Assembly (NCBI GenBank): GCA_036873755.1
Contig: JAVTVY010017260.1
Coordinates: 1-64,000 of the forward strand
From: Hanleya hanleyi
Lineage: Eukaryota; Mollusca; Polyplacophora; Lepidopleurida; Hanleyidae
Direction: 5' to 3'
Length of the DNA: 64,000 bases
The translations under genes and the position numbers were made by a program. The notes beneath the pieces are model-generated. The model saw only the letters and a program-made list of their open reading frames with translations. It did no database searches and had not been told where the DNA came from. Position 1 is the first letter of the stretch. The number at the start of each line of letters is the position of its first letter. Shown here piece by piece: positions 30,660-44,800 of the stretch.

Positions 30660-32516
30660 AGATTCTGCTGGTGAACATCCAGTGCCCGAGGCTGGTGAAC
30701 ATCCAGTGCCCGAAGCTGGTGAACATCCAGTCCCCGGGGCTGGTGAACATCCAGTCCCCGAGGTTGGTGAACATTTAGTCCCCGAGGCTGGTGAACATCC
30801 ATTCCCCGAGGTTGATGAACATTCAGTCCCCGAGGTTGGAGAACATTCAGTCCCCGAGGTTGGTGAACATTCAATCCCCGAGGTTGGTGAACATTCAGTC
30901 CCCGAGGCTGGTGAACATCCAGTCCCCGAGGTTGGTGAACATTCAGTCCCCGAGGTTGGTGAACATCCAGTCCCCGAGGCTGGTGAACATCCAGTCCCCG
31001 AGGTTGGTGAACATTTAGTCCCCGAGGCTGGTGAGCATCCAGTCCCCGAGGTTGGTGAACATTTAGTCCCCGAAGCTGGTGAGCATCCAGTCCCCAAGGC
31101 TGGTGAACATCCAGTCCCCGAGGTTGGTGAACATTTAGTCCCCGAGGCTGGTGAGCATCCAGTCCCCGAGGTTGGTGAACATTTAGTCCCCGAAGCTGGT
31201 GAACATCCATTCCCCGAGGTTGGTGAACATTCAGTCCCCGAGGCTGGTGAACATTCAGTCCCCGAGGTTGGTGAACATCCAGTCTCCGAGGTTGGTGAAC
31301 ATCCAGTCTCCGAGGTTGGTGAACATTCAGTCCCTGAGGCTGGTGAACATCCAGTCCCCGAGGTTGGTGAACATTCGGTCCCCGGGGTTGGTGAACATTC
31401 AGTCCCCGAGGTTGGTGAACATCCAGTCTCCGAGGTTGGTGAACATCCAGTCTCCGAGGTTGGTGAACATTCAGTCCCCGGGGTTGGTGAACATTCAGTC
31501 CCCGAGGTTGGTGAACATCCAGTCCCCGAGGTTGGTGAACATTCAGTTCCCGAGGTTGGTGACCATCCAGTCTCCGAGGTTGGTGAACATTCAGTCCCCG
31601 AGGTTGGTGAACATTCAGTCCCCGAGGTTGGTGAACATTCAGTCCCCGAGGTTGGTGAACATTCAGTCCCCGAGGTTGGTGAACATTCAGTCCCCGAGGT
31701 TGGTGAACATCCAGTCCCCGAGGTTGGTGAACATTCAGTCCCCGAGGTTGTTGAACATCCAGTCTCCGAGGTTGGTGAACATTCAGTCCCCGAGATTGGT
31801 GAACATTCAGTCCCCGAGGTTGGTGAACATCCAGTCCCCGAGGTCGAACATCAGTCCCCGAGGTTGGTGAACATTCAGTCCCCGAGGTTGGTGAACATTC
31901 AGTCCCCGAGGTTGGTGAACATCCAGTCCCCGAGGTTGGTGAACATCTAGTCCCCGAGTTTGGTGAACATTCAGTCCCCGAGGTTGGTGAACATTCAGTC
32001 CCCGAGGTTGGTGAACATTCATTCCCCGATGTTGGTGAACATCCAGTCCCCGAGGTTGGTGAACATTCAGTCCCCGAGGTTGGTGAACATTCAGTCCCCG
32101 AGGTTGGTGAACATTCATTCCCCGAGGTTGGTGAACATTCAGTCCCCGAGGTTGGTGAACATTCAGTCCTCGAGGTTGGTGAACATTCAGTCCCCGAGGT
32201 TGGTGAACATTCAGTCTCCGAGGATGGTGAACATTCAGTCCCCGAGGTTGGTGAACATTCAGTGCTCGAGGTTGGTGAACATTCAGTCCCCGGGGTTGGT
32301 GAACATTCAGTCCTCGAGGTTGGTGAACATTCAGTCCCCGAGGTTGGTGAACATCCAGTCCCCGAGATTGGTGAACATTCAGTCCCCGAGGTTGGTGAAC
32401 ATTCAGTCCCCGAGGTTGGTGAACATTCAGTCTCCGAGGTTGGTGAACATTCAGTCCCCGAGGTTGGTGAACATCCAGTCCTCGAGGTTGGTGAATATTC
32501 AGTACCCGAGGCTTAT
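30660..32516. repeat. 24-bp minisatellite, about 77 units
   Basis: Unit GGTGAACATTCAGTCCCCGA plus GGTT, 24 bp, with variants CATCCAG/CATTCAG/CATTTAG and GCTG/GTTG. Because 24 is divisible by three and the unit lacks stops in several frames, long frames open on both strands; one encodes repeats of VGEHSVPE. A few units are shortened (near 31840), breaking the phase. No signal peptide, splice context or conserved flank supports a gene. Confidence 0.95.
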
Positions 32517-32539
32517 CGTCTGTACAAATAATTTTAATT

Positions 32540-33460
32540 GTACAAGGCCGGGGTAGTTATTTGTGACTGGAGTTACGAGATTGATAATGAATCGCTTGGT
32601 CGGCGTCGGGCCTCACATACTTATGTTCAGAATAAGAACTTGTATTGTACTAATACTTTTCCCGTTTAGGCAGTTCGTTAATCTAACGGTCACATAGTTC
32701 ATCAATTTCATCAGATGACTTGATATGGCTATTACATCATCCCTCTTGAATATATATATATCTAATACAGCTCAAGTCGGTTCTAGGGGCCGTGCGGTCA
32801 TGTAATTCAAGGTGTCCATATGAACAGACACAATAAAAGCTTGGCAGAGATACAAATAATCTCAAGATTTTTTTTCTTTGTATGCATTTATATATGACAC
32901 AGTCAGACTATTGCCCTGTGGGGTCATGTTATTTCTTGTCAGTACGTCTGCATCTCTTTCCATCACCCTTGTATGTTGCGTTTAATTCAAATATTTGAAT
33001 GTCTTCCAAGAACGTGCTCTTTTCTTTATTGTCTACTGCTGACAGCGGCTGGAGGCATTGTTTCTGCAGTTAGACTCGCCACTGTTCGCTTAAATGGGTA
33101 TCATATTCGTAGTCCGAATGGTATGAGTAATATTTTGGTATATGATACCGGTCAAATATAATACAAATATGGTTATCAGACCACCTACACCTGCACACAA
33201 AAATAGTATAGGCCCCCTTAATAAGTAACGCTGGAGTGTAACATTCACACTGCATTTCGTATTCCGTGTCTATTAGAAGGCATAACGCGAGTTCAAGGCA
33301 TTTTCAAGCCTGAGAGGTTATTTGATCCCGTGATCCACCATGGTCATATCATGTCAAGCATAACCCAAAGGTTAGCCATAATGATTTGTAATCGTCATGA
33401 ATAAAGATCAGTTCTACATGTATACCGGTACATTTACGAAGGTTCAACGGACAACATATA
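32540..33460. other. No gene recognised
   Basis: Unique-looking AT-rich sequence between two minisatellites. Confidence 0.5.
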
Positions 33461-33466
33461 TTTCTG

Positions 33467-33960
33467 GGCTCTGAGCTAACAACATAGACTTAAGGGCTGA
33501 CAACATAGACCTCCGGAGTGACAATACAAACCTCTGGGCTGACAACACATACCTCTGGGCTGACAACACAGACCTCTGGGCTGACAACATAGACCTCTGG
33601 GCTGACAACATAGACATCCGGAGTCACAATATAAACCTCTGGGCTGACAACATAGACCTCCGGAGTGACAACATAAACCTCTGGGCTGATAACATATAGT
33701 CCTCTAGCGTGACAATATAAACCTCTGGTCTGACAACATAGACCTATGGGCTGACAACATAGACCTCTTGAGTGATAATATAAACCTCTGGGCGGACCTC
33801 TGAAGTGACAACATAAACCTCTGGGCTGACATCATAGACCCCTGGTCTGACAACATAGGCCTCTGGGCTGACAACATTAATCTCTGGACTGACAAATCTG
33901 TACTGACACCATAGTGCTCTGGGCTGATAACATAGACCTCTGGACTGAGATGTATATCTA
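33467..33960. repeat. 21-bp degenerate minisatellite
   Basis: Unit CTGACAACATAGACCTCTGG plus G, about 22 copies. Variants ATAAACCTCTGGGCTGAC and TCCGGAGTGACAA form a partly alternating higher-order pattern. Confidence 0.88.
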
Positions 33961-33969
33961 CATATTTAT

Positions 33970-35370
33970 TCCATCTGTAACTTGGCTGTCGAATTAGAGT
34001 TAATATATTTGTGTTTGATTGCATCTTCCGATCCTGGAAAAGTGTCCAGTCATCCGCTTTTATCGAGTGATCTGTTCATGATATCGAGTGATCTGTTCAT
34101 GATATCATGTGATCCGTTAATGATATCGAGTGCTATTTATACTATTTATTTCGAAAAGGAAGTTTTTAAATGCGGCAAAATAAAATAGCCCACACAAGTT
34201 TATGGTAGGCCTACTGTCCAGCAGATTAATTTGTTTTGTGAGCATAAAGCAATTTATTGAGATAAGCAGTTGCCAATGTTAGCCGCAGGATGTCCGGACA
34301 ATTATTCCAGTTAAATGCACTAATTTACTCTGGTCTGGCCCTAAACACGGATATGTATATATTTCTCTGTTTTCCTACTTTTGTTTTATTTTAGCCAAAG
34401 TAGGCCTACTTGTAGACGAGATCGACGAAACAGAACTACAAATTCAATGTTTTATAGATATTTAAAACATGATACGATACGATATCGCGTAACTGTGTAA
34501 CGATGCAGATAGGCAATAGGACAACGCACATGAGCAGGCATGGTGTATGTAACGTGACGCCAATCGTAGGCCTACAACTATAATATATGAGCTGAGAACA
34601 AAATTGGTGAGATCGTTTGCAGGACATCACTTCACGTTACACGAAGTACATCAGATTTGGTGTACGACTCACAAAATGTAATTGGTAAAGGATCTGCTGC
34701 AAGTAATATTGCCAGTCTTTTGTTCAGGATATTATCTATTGAATGGGAGGTCTTACACCAAAGCCTTGCTGTACGTCCTATGGGAGGTCTTACACCAAAG
34801 CCTTGCTGTACGTCCTATTCCCATTTTCGTCAAGAACAGCATGGGTTATAACAATGCTTAGCAATACAGCTGAGTGAGATAAGACATTTCTCAAATATTT
34901 GATTGACAAAACACCAGCTGTGTAAATTTGAGTGCGAGTTATCACACCGATATTATGTTAGTAGGGAAAAATGAAGGTCCTGTGCAGGCGAGAGCTCGAG
35001 GGTTCAGGAGGAGGAGGACGAGCTGGAACGGGAGTAAGAACAGAAGGAGTAAAACTGGTTGAGCCAATTAGAATCATGTATGCGACTACCATGTTTGATC
35101 ACGAGATCATAGCTTCTAAAGAATGGTCGTCTATGTTTGATCACGTGATAAATAATTGGGTTCGATCAATCAAATTATTTCTTTCATAGGCTATTATGTT
35201 GATCATGTGACCATAATTTGTAAAAAAAATCTCCGCCATGTCTATTTACGTGTTCAATTACAGCCTATAACCCGGAAGGCCTAACATTCTGGCCAGCTAA
35301 TCCATGTGTCGTATTCCATGAATGGTGTTTTAGCGAGATGTGATTTGGATGATCCCAACATTGGCTTACT
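33970..35370. other. No gene recognised; small duplications
   Basis: A tandem duplication containing GGGAGGTCTTACACCAAAGC lies at about 34745-34820. Short repeats of TGATCTGTTCATGATATCGA lie near 34068-34130. No coding region was supported. Confidence 0.5.
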
Positions 35371-35374
35371 CAAC

Positions 35375-36836
35375 ACAGTAAACTGATACATTATATCCAT
35401 TTATCCACAGTAAACTGATACATTATATCCATTTATCCACAGTAAACTGATACATTATATCCATTTATCCACAGTAAACTGATACATTATCTCCAATTAT
35501 CCACAGTAAACTGATACATTATCTCCAATTATCCACAGTAAACTGATACATTATATCCATTTATCCACAGTAAACTGATACATTATATCCATTTATCCAC
35601 AGTAAACTGATACATTATATCCATTTATCCACAGTAAACTGATACATTATCTCCATTTATCCACAGTAAACTGATACATTATATCCATTTATCCACAGTA
35701 AACTGATACATTATATCCATTTATCCACAGTAAACTGATACATTATCTCCATTTATCCACAGTAAACTGATACATTATCTCCATTTATCCACAGTAAACT
35801 GATACATTATCTCCATTTATCCACAGTAAACTGATACATTATCTCCAATTATCCACAGTAAACTGATACATTATCTCCATTTATCCACAGTAAACTGATA
35901 CATTATCTCCATTTATCCACAGTAAACTGATACATTATATCCATTTATCCACAGTAAACTGATACATTATATCCATTTATCCACAGTAAACTGATACATT
36001 ATATCCATTTATCCACAGTAAACTGATACATTATATCCATTTATCCACAGTAAACTGATACATTAATTATCCACAGTAAACTGATACATTATCTCCAATT
36101 ATCCACAGTAAACTGATACATTATATCCATTTATCCACAGTAAACTGATACATTATCTCCATTTATCCACAGTAAACTGATACATTATATCCATTTATCC
36201 ACAGTAAACTGATACATTATATCCATTTATCCACAGTAAACTGATACATTATCTCCATTTATCCACAGTAAACTGATACATTATCTCCATTTATCCACAG
36301 TAAACTGATACATTATATCCATTTATCCACAGTAAACTGATACATTATATCCATTTATCCACAGTAAACTGATACATTATCTCCAATTATCCACAGTAAA
36401 CTGATACATTATCTCCAATTATCCACAGTAAACTGATACATTATATCCATTTATCCACAGTAAACTGATACATTATATCCATTTATCCACAGTAAACTGA
36501 TACATTATATCCATTTATCCACAGTAAACTGATACATTATATCCATTATCCACAGTAAACTGATACATTATCTCCATTTATCCACAGTAAACTGATACAT
36601 TATATCCATTATCCACAGTAAACTGATACATTATCTCCATTATCCACAGTAAACTGATACATTATCTCCATTTATCCACAGTAAACTGATACATTATATC
36701 CATTTATCCACAGTAAACTGATACATTATATCCATTTATCCACAGTAAACTGATACATTATATCCATTTATCCACAGTAAACTGATACATTATATCCATT
36801 TATCCACAGTAAACTGATACATTATATCCATTTATC
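35375..36836. repeat. 32-bp minisatellite, about 45 units
   Basis: Unit CACAGTAAACTGATACATTA followed by TATCCATTTATC. Variants are TCTCC for TATCC and CAATTATC for CATTTATC. A few units are one base shorter (CCATTATCC) and one, near 36065, is about 8 bases shorter. The array is very homogeneous, so recent amplification is likely. Confidence 0.96.
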
Positions 36837-37079
36837 AGTTTGTGGTTGAAGGTTTCCGAAATGTAATGATTCAATAACATCGCTCTGTGGAGTTTTAAAG
36901 ATATGTTAGGTTTAGCATTTAGTACTTAGAGGAATGATTTCTTGTGATTGCTTTGAAATAAAACAAGACATGGCATCTCGGGAAAGGTTAACAAGAGCCA
37001 AATCGGCACTATGGACTAGGTCATTAGAGAGAAGTCTGTGAGAATTTCGAGTAGAGTGAGTTGTTGGTGGTCAGTAGCC

Positions 37080-37620
37080 TTGATCTTTGACCTTTTGACC
37101 TCAACCGTGGTACCCGAACGATGACATCCTACTTGTGCATCTACTCACAATAATGTGATTTACAATGGTTTCCTGGTTCTATTACCCCATTGACCTTTTA
37201 CCTTTCCTCCTCAATAGGATTGTTGTTTGCCATAGCACGAGGTATTTCTGGCCGCAATCCACATCCTTGGACTGGAATAACTAACACAGACCAGTGTTTT
37301 CAGCAATATCCTGATTTGAGGGAGGGGAGGGGCAATGTGACGTTGACAGTTGACCCGTTTGACGTTTGACAATTATCATATTGTATGTATCCACTCAAAA
37401 AGATCATTTTAATTTCGATGACTCACTCATTTATGATATTGACCTTTGACCTTGACCTCAACTTTGCTTCCAGATACTTCGACTTCTCTCAATCTTCCCA
37501 CTCAAAGAAAACAACAAAAACAAAAAACAAACACAAACACTGCAAGTTTCAATAATTTATAATTTTTTGGTTATGATGACCTTGACCTTTGACCTACTGA
37601 CGTCAATTTTGGTACTCGAT
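37080..37620. repeat. Diverged repeat rich in TGACCTTTGACC motifs
   Basis: Roughly 180-230-bp units, each with one or more GACCTTTGACCT or GACCTTTTGACC motifs followed by CTCAA(C/T)TTTG or similar text, seen near 37087, 37190, 37440 and 37580. A related piece lies at about 55570. The motif is a direct repeat of the nuclear-receptor half-site TGACCT with one-base spacing. Confidence 0.6.
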
Positions 37621-38149
37621 ATCTGCGTGAACCCACAGTTATCCTGGTCAACTTTGCCAGAAGTCGGTCAATTTCATGAAAAGTTAAGAAACTAAATAAC
37701 GAAAGTCGGGAGATCAATGAACATCGTCCATAATATAGTTTTCCGTACCAGCCCTGCATGCAGATGCGGACAATACAACTATTATTCAAACCGTCCGCTT
37801 TACCAAAAAAAAAGAAGGCCAATGAACGAGTGGCGTTCGAGTGTCATACACCACCTTCCCGGTGGGATCTCCGTGTATTTTGACGAAGACTCACTTTATG
37901 CGGAGAAAAAGGTGGAAGACAGATACTTTGAAGTTCTGGGTGGGAACGGCATGGGGGTTTCTTGAAGTTCAAACAAATACGTATGTATACGATCATGTGA
38001 ATTCAAAACAATTACGAACAAGCGTTCTGAGAACCCTAACATCTCGCGGAAGCTGCAGCAGTATTTAAAACATATATGTAGAGCAAACATGTAATTTTTG
38101 CCTGACAAAAACCTTATCAATGGAGACGTGCAGTCTAAACAACGATAAT

Positions 38150-38850
38150 TTGGACAAAAATTCATATTTCATGTCATATTTCTTAAACAGCACATGCACA
38201 TCCTCGAATCACATTAAACTTGTGTAGCAAGTGTCATACCCACCCAATGAAAGCTGACAGTGTCAGTAAACTTTCCATGTACAGGTGTACATGGATGTAC
38301 ATTATCATTGGCAAATTACTAAGACGAAACTTTCCAAATTTGAACAAAAATTAAAATTTCATCTCATAAGTAGCCCAGGCACATTCTCTAATCATATGAA
38401 ATATGTGTACAAGTTTCATAATCATCCAATGAAACCAACATTTCAGTACATTTTTGTCAAATACAAAACCTTCCAAAAAAGTCCAAAACCTCATAATTTG
38501 GACACAAATTAATATTTCATCTCATAAATATCATAGTTGCATCCTCCAATCATATAAGAAACATGTGTACAAAGTTTCAGAATATTCCATTGATATCTGT
38601 CGCAAACTTTCTATGTATGTATGGGCCTATAATATTGCTAAACTAAAAACTCTATCATTTGGCATAATTTGGACAAAAATAAATAGTTCATCTCGAAAAT
38701 AGCACAGATACATCCTCTAATCATAAGACACATGTGTATCCATATAATCCAGTGACAGCTCACAACTGCAGCAAACTTTCTATGTACAGATGCACATGTG
38801 GGGACTTCAGCTAAACGAAAAATTCTATCATAGTGATTTAACACTGGAGC
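38150..38850. repeat. Diverged tandem repeat of about 170-190 bp
   Basis: About four units share ATTTCATCTCATAA, CACATCCTCTAATCATA, ACATGTGTACAAAGTTTCA, CCAATGAAA and AAACTTTC(C/T)ATGTACAG in that order. No coding content. Confidence 0.75.
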
Positions 38851-38859
38851 ACCCATGGA

Positions 38860-41800
38860 ATCCCCAGGGGTAGTGCCATAACTGAACCCCCAGGCGGAAT
38901 ACCCCTCCCCCCCGCCCCAACCCCCAATATTTTGATTTTTTGGGGGGAATTTGCTAAACCAAAAAACTTTATCATTTCCAGGCCGGGGACACCGACGACG
39001 ACATTCTCTTTCCTCCCTCACAATATCTCCCCTTTACTTCGTAAGGCGAGATAAAAATACAACACTTTGCCTAGTGTTTAATTCGCTCAAATATGGCATG
39101 TTCGGAAAGGTCATGAAATTACGAAGGCTTTTCGGGAAGCCTACTAATATACCGGCTGGTATTCGTCTCAGCGAAATCGTCTCCTGTCATGGGTCGTCTT
39201 TGTCAGACCATAACAAGGAACGAGAACAAAGAGGAGAACGAGATTGTGTTACCTCGCCAGCTGTAGCTGACCTAGTCCAAAAATGGTCATATATTACATG
39301 CATATGGTTCAGTTTAGTGAAAAGGGTGATCCACTATTGGCTATTGTATTGGACAAGAAGTCTCTGTAATAAAAAAACTACTCAAAAACAAACAAACCCA
39401 ATCCCAACGATTAATTGGAACATTGCAAGGCGACGTTACTCTTTTATCGAGTCACTAAACGAATCCCTGGTATTAGATCTGATGAGTAGGACAGTGGAAG
39501 GGCTGATAGCCAAAATAAACAGACTCAATTAGGCTTACATGGTATGTACAGGTACCACAACTACACGTGATTACTTTGAGAATGACTACACCCTTTCTTT
39601 ATTCCTTGTCGGAAAGGTCGAGATGTGGCACGGTTAACTGGTTTGGATATCACAAAGAAAGGGACCAGAGTGAGATCACATATGAAGCTCGTTACGGGTC
39701 ATTGGGCTTTAAACTTTTTGTTTTCTTTGTTAAACGTAGTCCTACTTTTTCATAAAAAGTTACATGCTTAGCCTTTTAAGTTGAATGTGAAGTAGGCCGA
39801 TACACATGTACGTTTGTGCGTTCCATTCTATAGTGGTTCGCATTTGGGCTGATCTCTTCGTCAGGCAATTTCAGTTCTCCTCTAAAAGTATAGCTTCGTG
39901 AAAGCACCCACCAAATCAAGGGAAAATTAATGTTAAAAAACATAAATAAGAACATCGTACACCCGTGTTGCATAAAGTACAAATACACCGTGTTGGTCCC
40001 CGTTATAAGAGATGCATAAAACGTTACGAAACCAATCTTTGTCCTATCCTGGGAAGCTAAGGTTGGTATGGGCAAAAAAGGCTCAGACCAACCCCCACAT
40101 CCCCCGCCCAGTTCATGTATGTCTAAAATCCCACCCCTAACTCTAAACCTGAACCCCTAACCCTAAACCTGAATCATAAGACTAACCCTTATACGAGCAC
40201 TAACTCGTAACACTAACCCGAGCCACATATACACTAAAATATTCTCATTGGCTTTAAGAACTAGGCAAGGGAAGCAAATATTTTCTGTAGCAGTAAACAA
40301 CCCCAAAATTCCCCATTAGCACATCCTCGCGAACCAGTGTATCGATCGATCTGTTGTAAAGCCACTGCGTGGATTTAGGATTGACCTGGACTTGTGAAGA
40401 TGCATTAGCAGGGCATAATGGGAACGAATAATAATACTTCTTCATGCAATTTCACATTGACTGCGAGAAAAAAATAATTTCAACTGAGAATCATTGATTG
40501 TTCTTTTTTTAGCATATATTCTCAACATTTAAGGAAGTCACCATTCTGTCTGCATGTACCAATGTAAAACAGGCAAAAAGCTGCTGTGTGTCAATTACAG
40601 CTTTTGTTAGACAAATCTTGAAGAATGAATTAATACTAAGGCCAGACGTGTTCTCAGTTATATCGAATTTAGACAATTTGTTTGAGACAATGCAAATGTA
40701 TTGACAGGCCTGACAGCTGAAAATCCGAGAGGGGAAACTCAATTCTAATAACTCTATTTGCCATATAGGTAATATTCGGGTACCTTAAGTCCGACAAGGC
40801 ACATTACATAGAACCCTGAGCTGCCACAGGGAGCCAGCTGTTTCCCATAGAGAGGGCACAGGAGATGTGGAGGTGGGATTTTTTACCAGGATACTTCCCT
40901 AGTGTAGTGGTGATGGTACTCAGGAATCATCCATAAATTGAGCCTGTACAATATTTGAATGAAAACCGTCATGCAAATTCCGGTATATAGATTCGAAACA
41001 TCACGACACGATGACTGCGGCTAAGTTCATTGTATTTCAATTGTTATCTCTCTGAACTATCAGAAAACAGAAGTCATGGAACGCTCATGTAATTGCTAAA
41101 CAACTGTCTGCTTGTCTTTATGTGAGAAACCATGCAGGCAGGGATTCATTCCATTTGTTCGATGGACTGCGACGAGATAATTTGCCGATTGGTGAAATTA
41201 TGGCGAATAATGCAACTTCTCCCACGTTTCTCTTTACCACTCACACATCACTGTCTATAACCAGTCATAGCCAGGTTATTACATATTATATCAGATAAGC
41301 ATTTTCCTACCTGTCATACGAACAACCAACAACAGTCCACTTTGACTAGTACTTTGGCAACAGTCTATCGGAGAGGTCAGGTCGGGTAAATGGAGAGAGA
41401 TTATGTTTGCTATTGGGGACTACCGACCGGTATCTTCCCAGTTTAATCAACTGGGACGAGGAATGGCTCTTTGAGTATAGCTTAACCATTGAAGGGCTTC
41501 TCCGTTACATCATTTGCTCGTCTGAAGTTTGAAATATAAAAGGTTAATACTTTTTTTTATAAAGTCTTATGTATTTACTCACGTTTGTGAAAACTTGTTT
41601 GCCTTTAGTCATTGTGTTTTACTTTGATGGTAATACCTCCGCCTCAGGTGAACGATGGGACAGATGGCGGCCACGTGAAAGGTCCAGTCAATCAGGCGTG
41701 AACAGAAATAGATGATAACTGAAACAGATTGACAAGATAAATGATGAAAATGATTAGTTCTGTTAACAAATTAAAGAGGAAAAACTCAACGAAAATATAC

Positions 41801-44800
41801 CAATCAGTATACAAATTTACGCTACATTAGAGGAGAAAGTGTCCGTTATATGCGGGCAAAGACGTTACATATATTACATCTTATATCTATGATAGATGAC
41901 AGTGGAGATTTAATAAAGTCATCTGCTCTATGGAAGCATATAATAACATTGCTCAGTCAAAATAAGTTAATATTATTATGAATTTAACTTTCCAGGGAAA
42001 GTACAACAATATGATTCATGAAATTTGGGGAATTCTGCACTTAGAGGTAAAAGCATTTACAGTAAATGATGGACTGACTGAACATTGATACGGACCGATT
42101 TTTATTCAAAGATAGCCGCCAAATTCAAGATGACCGCCATTGTAATGTAGAGATCCAACAGGCATTTTTTGCAGTATGACTTCACTGTGACGTCATTACT
42201 TAAGGCGGCTGGTTTGGATGATTTAGCTTTTTCTGATAGCGCTTGAACCCAAGATATATGATGGAAAGTTTCAAATCCTTAGCCTGGAGAGTAAGAAAAT
42301 TATCTAAGGATGACCACTGATTTCTGCATTACAATGGGGGCCATCTTGGATTTGACAGCCATCTTGGATAAAATTCAGGTGAGTCCTTATCCGCTTTTGG
42401 TCAGAAAGTTGAGGGCTATCGTCATGCTAAATTTCATGCTTTTACGGCGGAGCGCAGAATCATTCCACCACATTATACTATTAGTGTAGACGATCGTTTT
42501 GATATATGGGAGAACTACGGCGTACTACACGAATGTGTAAACTGACTCCATAAACTGACGGCATTAAACAGACAAGGGTCCCAATAGCGTCGTTTAAATA
42601 ATTCTGTTAGCTCGTCAAAGTGTTTGCTTATCCCATAAAAGTATTTAATGCGAATGGATGACTTTGTTCATGTAAATTGTACCTATACTTGTTGAAAATC
42701 GAATGGGTCATGCATGCAGATAAAAGAATAGCGTGTATCTTTCTACACGTACACACTTATCTCACCATTCCATGTTAAAGTTTGGGGACAGCTGGACCAA
42801 ACACACGGCTCAGGGTAATGCGTCACCCCTTGTCTTGGTTTAAGCATAGACTCATACAGTTTGAGTTTTTGTTAGGGTTAGATTTAGTTTGGAAGTCAGT
42901 ATATGTGTTGAACCATGGAGCTTACTGAGTCTATTGAACATACACGGGATACAATCCATCCAGCGGGTATAATCCATCCGGGGGCGGGGGGGGGGGAGGA
43001 TGCAATCCATCCAGCGAGAGACAATCCAGCCGGGGGGGGGGGACAGGGGGACAGCCCATCCAAGGGGATCATCCAGGGGGGACAATCCATCCATCAGGGG
43101 GAACAATCCACCCACGGGAGCGAATCCATTTTGGGATATCTGAGCCTCCTACAGCGAGTATCTATTGCCATCGTCTCTGATTAGGCTTAATTTCAAAGGT
43201 TAGTGTTACGGTTACTGTTGTTTGGGTTGGGACATACATTGGGTAGGGGAGAGAATTCATCCAGACAATCCTGTCTAAGCCTCTTATACTCGATATATTA
43301 ACTTATAAGCTAGCTAGACATTGTTTTCTGAAGAGAAGCATATGAGAAATGACTTTATTTCTTGGTATACCTTTGTGATTATAGATAAGTAGGGGCTATG
43401 GCATTTTTGTCTATGTTAACGTTTTTAAATGAACAATCCAAACTGCAAGCAATGACCTTTGATTTTTTGAAGGGAATGTAAACTCTGGTGTACGTGCGTG
43501 GCCAGTTGAAGCTTTTTCCACACAGAATCCAAATCGTGTATCAGATATTTTTTTGCATTTTTTTAAAAGCAGTACTAAACGTTTTAACTTCGCTACACTG
43601 GAACAACATAGAGGCCTCCATGTTTGAAGAATCGTGACGTCAGCGTACACCAGTTCTTCTGCCTCTGGAGGCAAAAAATCGCCTGAGACTGCAGCAAACA
43701 CAGTATCACTGTTCGTACAGTTTTAATTAAAATCTTCGTTGAAATCTAAAAAAAATAAAAAAATATCAAAAACTTGAATATCCTGTAAATTTACCGAAAT
43801 TTTGTATAGGTCCAGTATTTGTCCAGTTAGTCGCTATGATGTTTCATGTTCTGAAAATTTCGTCACGATAAGTTATCGAACAAGATCTGAATTCCGCTCT
43901 TTAGAATTGACCAAGTTTAGAAAATTATTATTCTTAACTGATCAATCATTCATAATATTACGGTTTCATTTGTGGTCTAGATAAGTGAACAAAAAATATT
44001 AGGGAAACTGTCAACATCCGGCGAATTAACATTTTTTTTTGGATTTACCCCTAATAACTGGTGAATAGAAATAGGAGTTTTAAAAATCACCGGAGTGAAT
44101 TAATGCCTGGTGATATATTTGAGTACATGTGCACATCTATGGCATATATTACACAAACGTATTATAGATTATGTTACCGAGGTTTTGCCTATGTGTTAAC
44201 ATATTATAGATTATGTTACCGAGGTTTTACCTATGTGTTAACACGCCTATCGTGGTCATATTAATAGTCTCACTCAATTCCTACCACAGAAGGATTTCAA
44301 AACTTTCTAAAGAAATCTGAATTTCTCTTGATCGTAGAATCCACCATAAATTACTGGCCTACTGTTATCTCTGGTACTGTCCCTCTGATCATTCCCCACA
44401 TAGTCGCACTGAGACAACGATATGAGAGCTATTCTAGAGAAGGTTTCAGCTGAATCTTATAACAGCTTATTTCATCAGGCAGAATTTTAGAAATGATGGA
44501 GTACTTTTAGTATCATACATGTTTCCCGGACAACGTAATATTTAATCTGGTTATATCGGTAATAAAACCTGTAATTCCTATAACCGTTAATGAAATTAGC
44601 AAGATTTAGGTTACGGAATTTTATTTGCAAAACAACTTACAAGGATATATATTAGGATCAAAAAAGGTCCTTACCTGTTAAATTATTTACGTCAAGTCTT
44701 CCCAGAAAGCGGTGACCGAATGACATTAACTAGAGTATCATTAAATGTCGGTCAGTCCTCTTGGATAGAGTTCATTGGGTATTGGAGATGTCAAACAAAC

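Noticed and set aside
30643..31950. Possible 435-residue repeat protein (VGEHSVPE repeats)
   Set aside because: Frames are open on both strands because of the 24-bp period, with no promoter, signal, splice or flanking coding evidence. Called as a minisatellite.
35375..36836. Possible CRISPR array (regular repeats near 32 bp)
   Set aside because: There are no spacers; units are directly contiguous. The setting is an animal genome. It is a simple tandem minisatellite.
38951..39532. 193-codon open frame
   Set aside because: No motif, no splice context, low-complexity segments. Probably chance.
40125..40190. Interstitial telomere-like sequence (CCCTAA)
   Set aside because: Only a few imperfect units, mixed with AAACCTGAA text. 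Not enough to call a telomeric tract.
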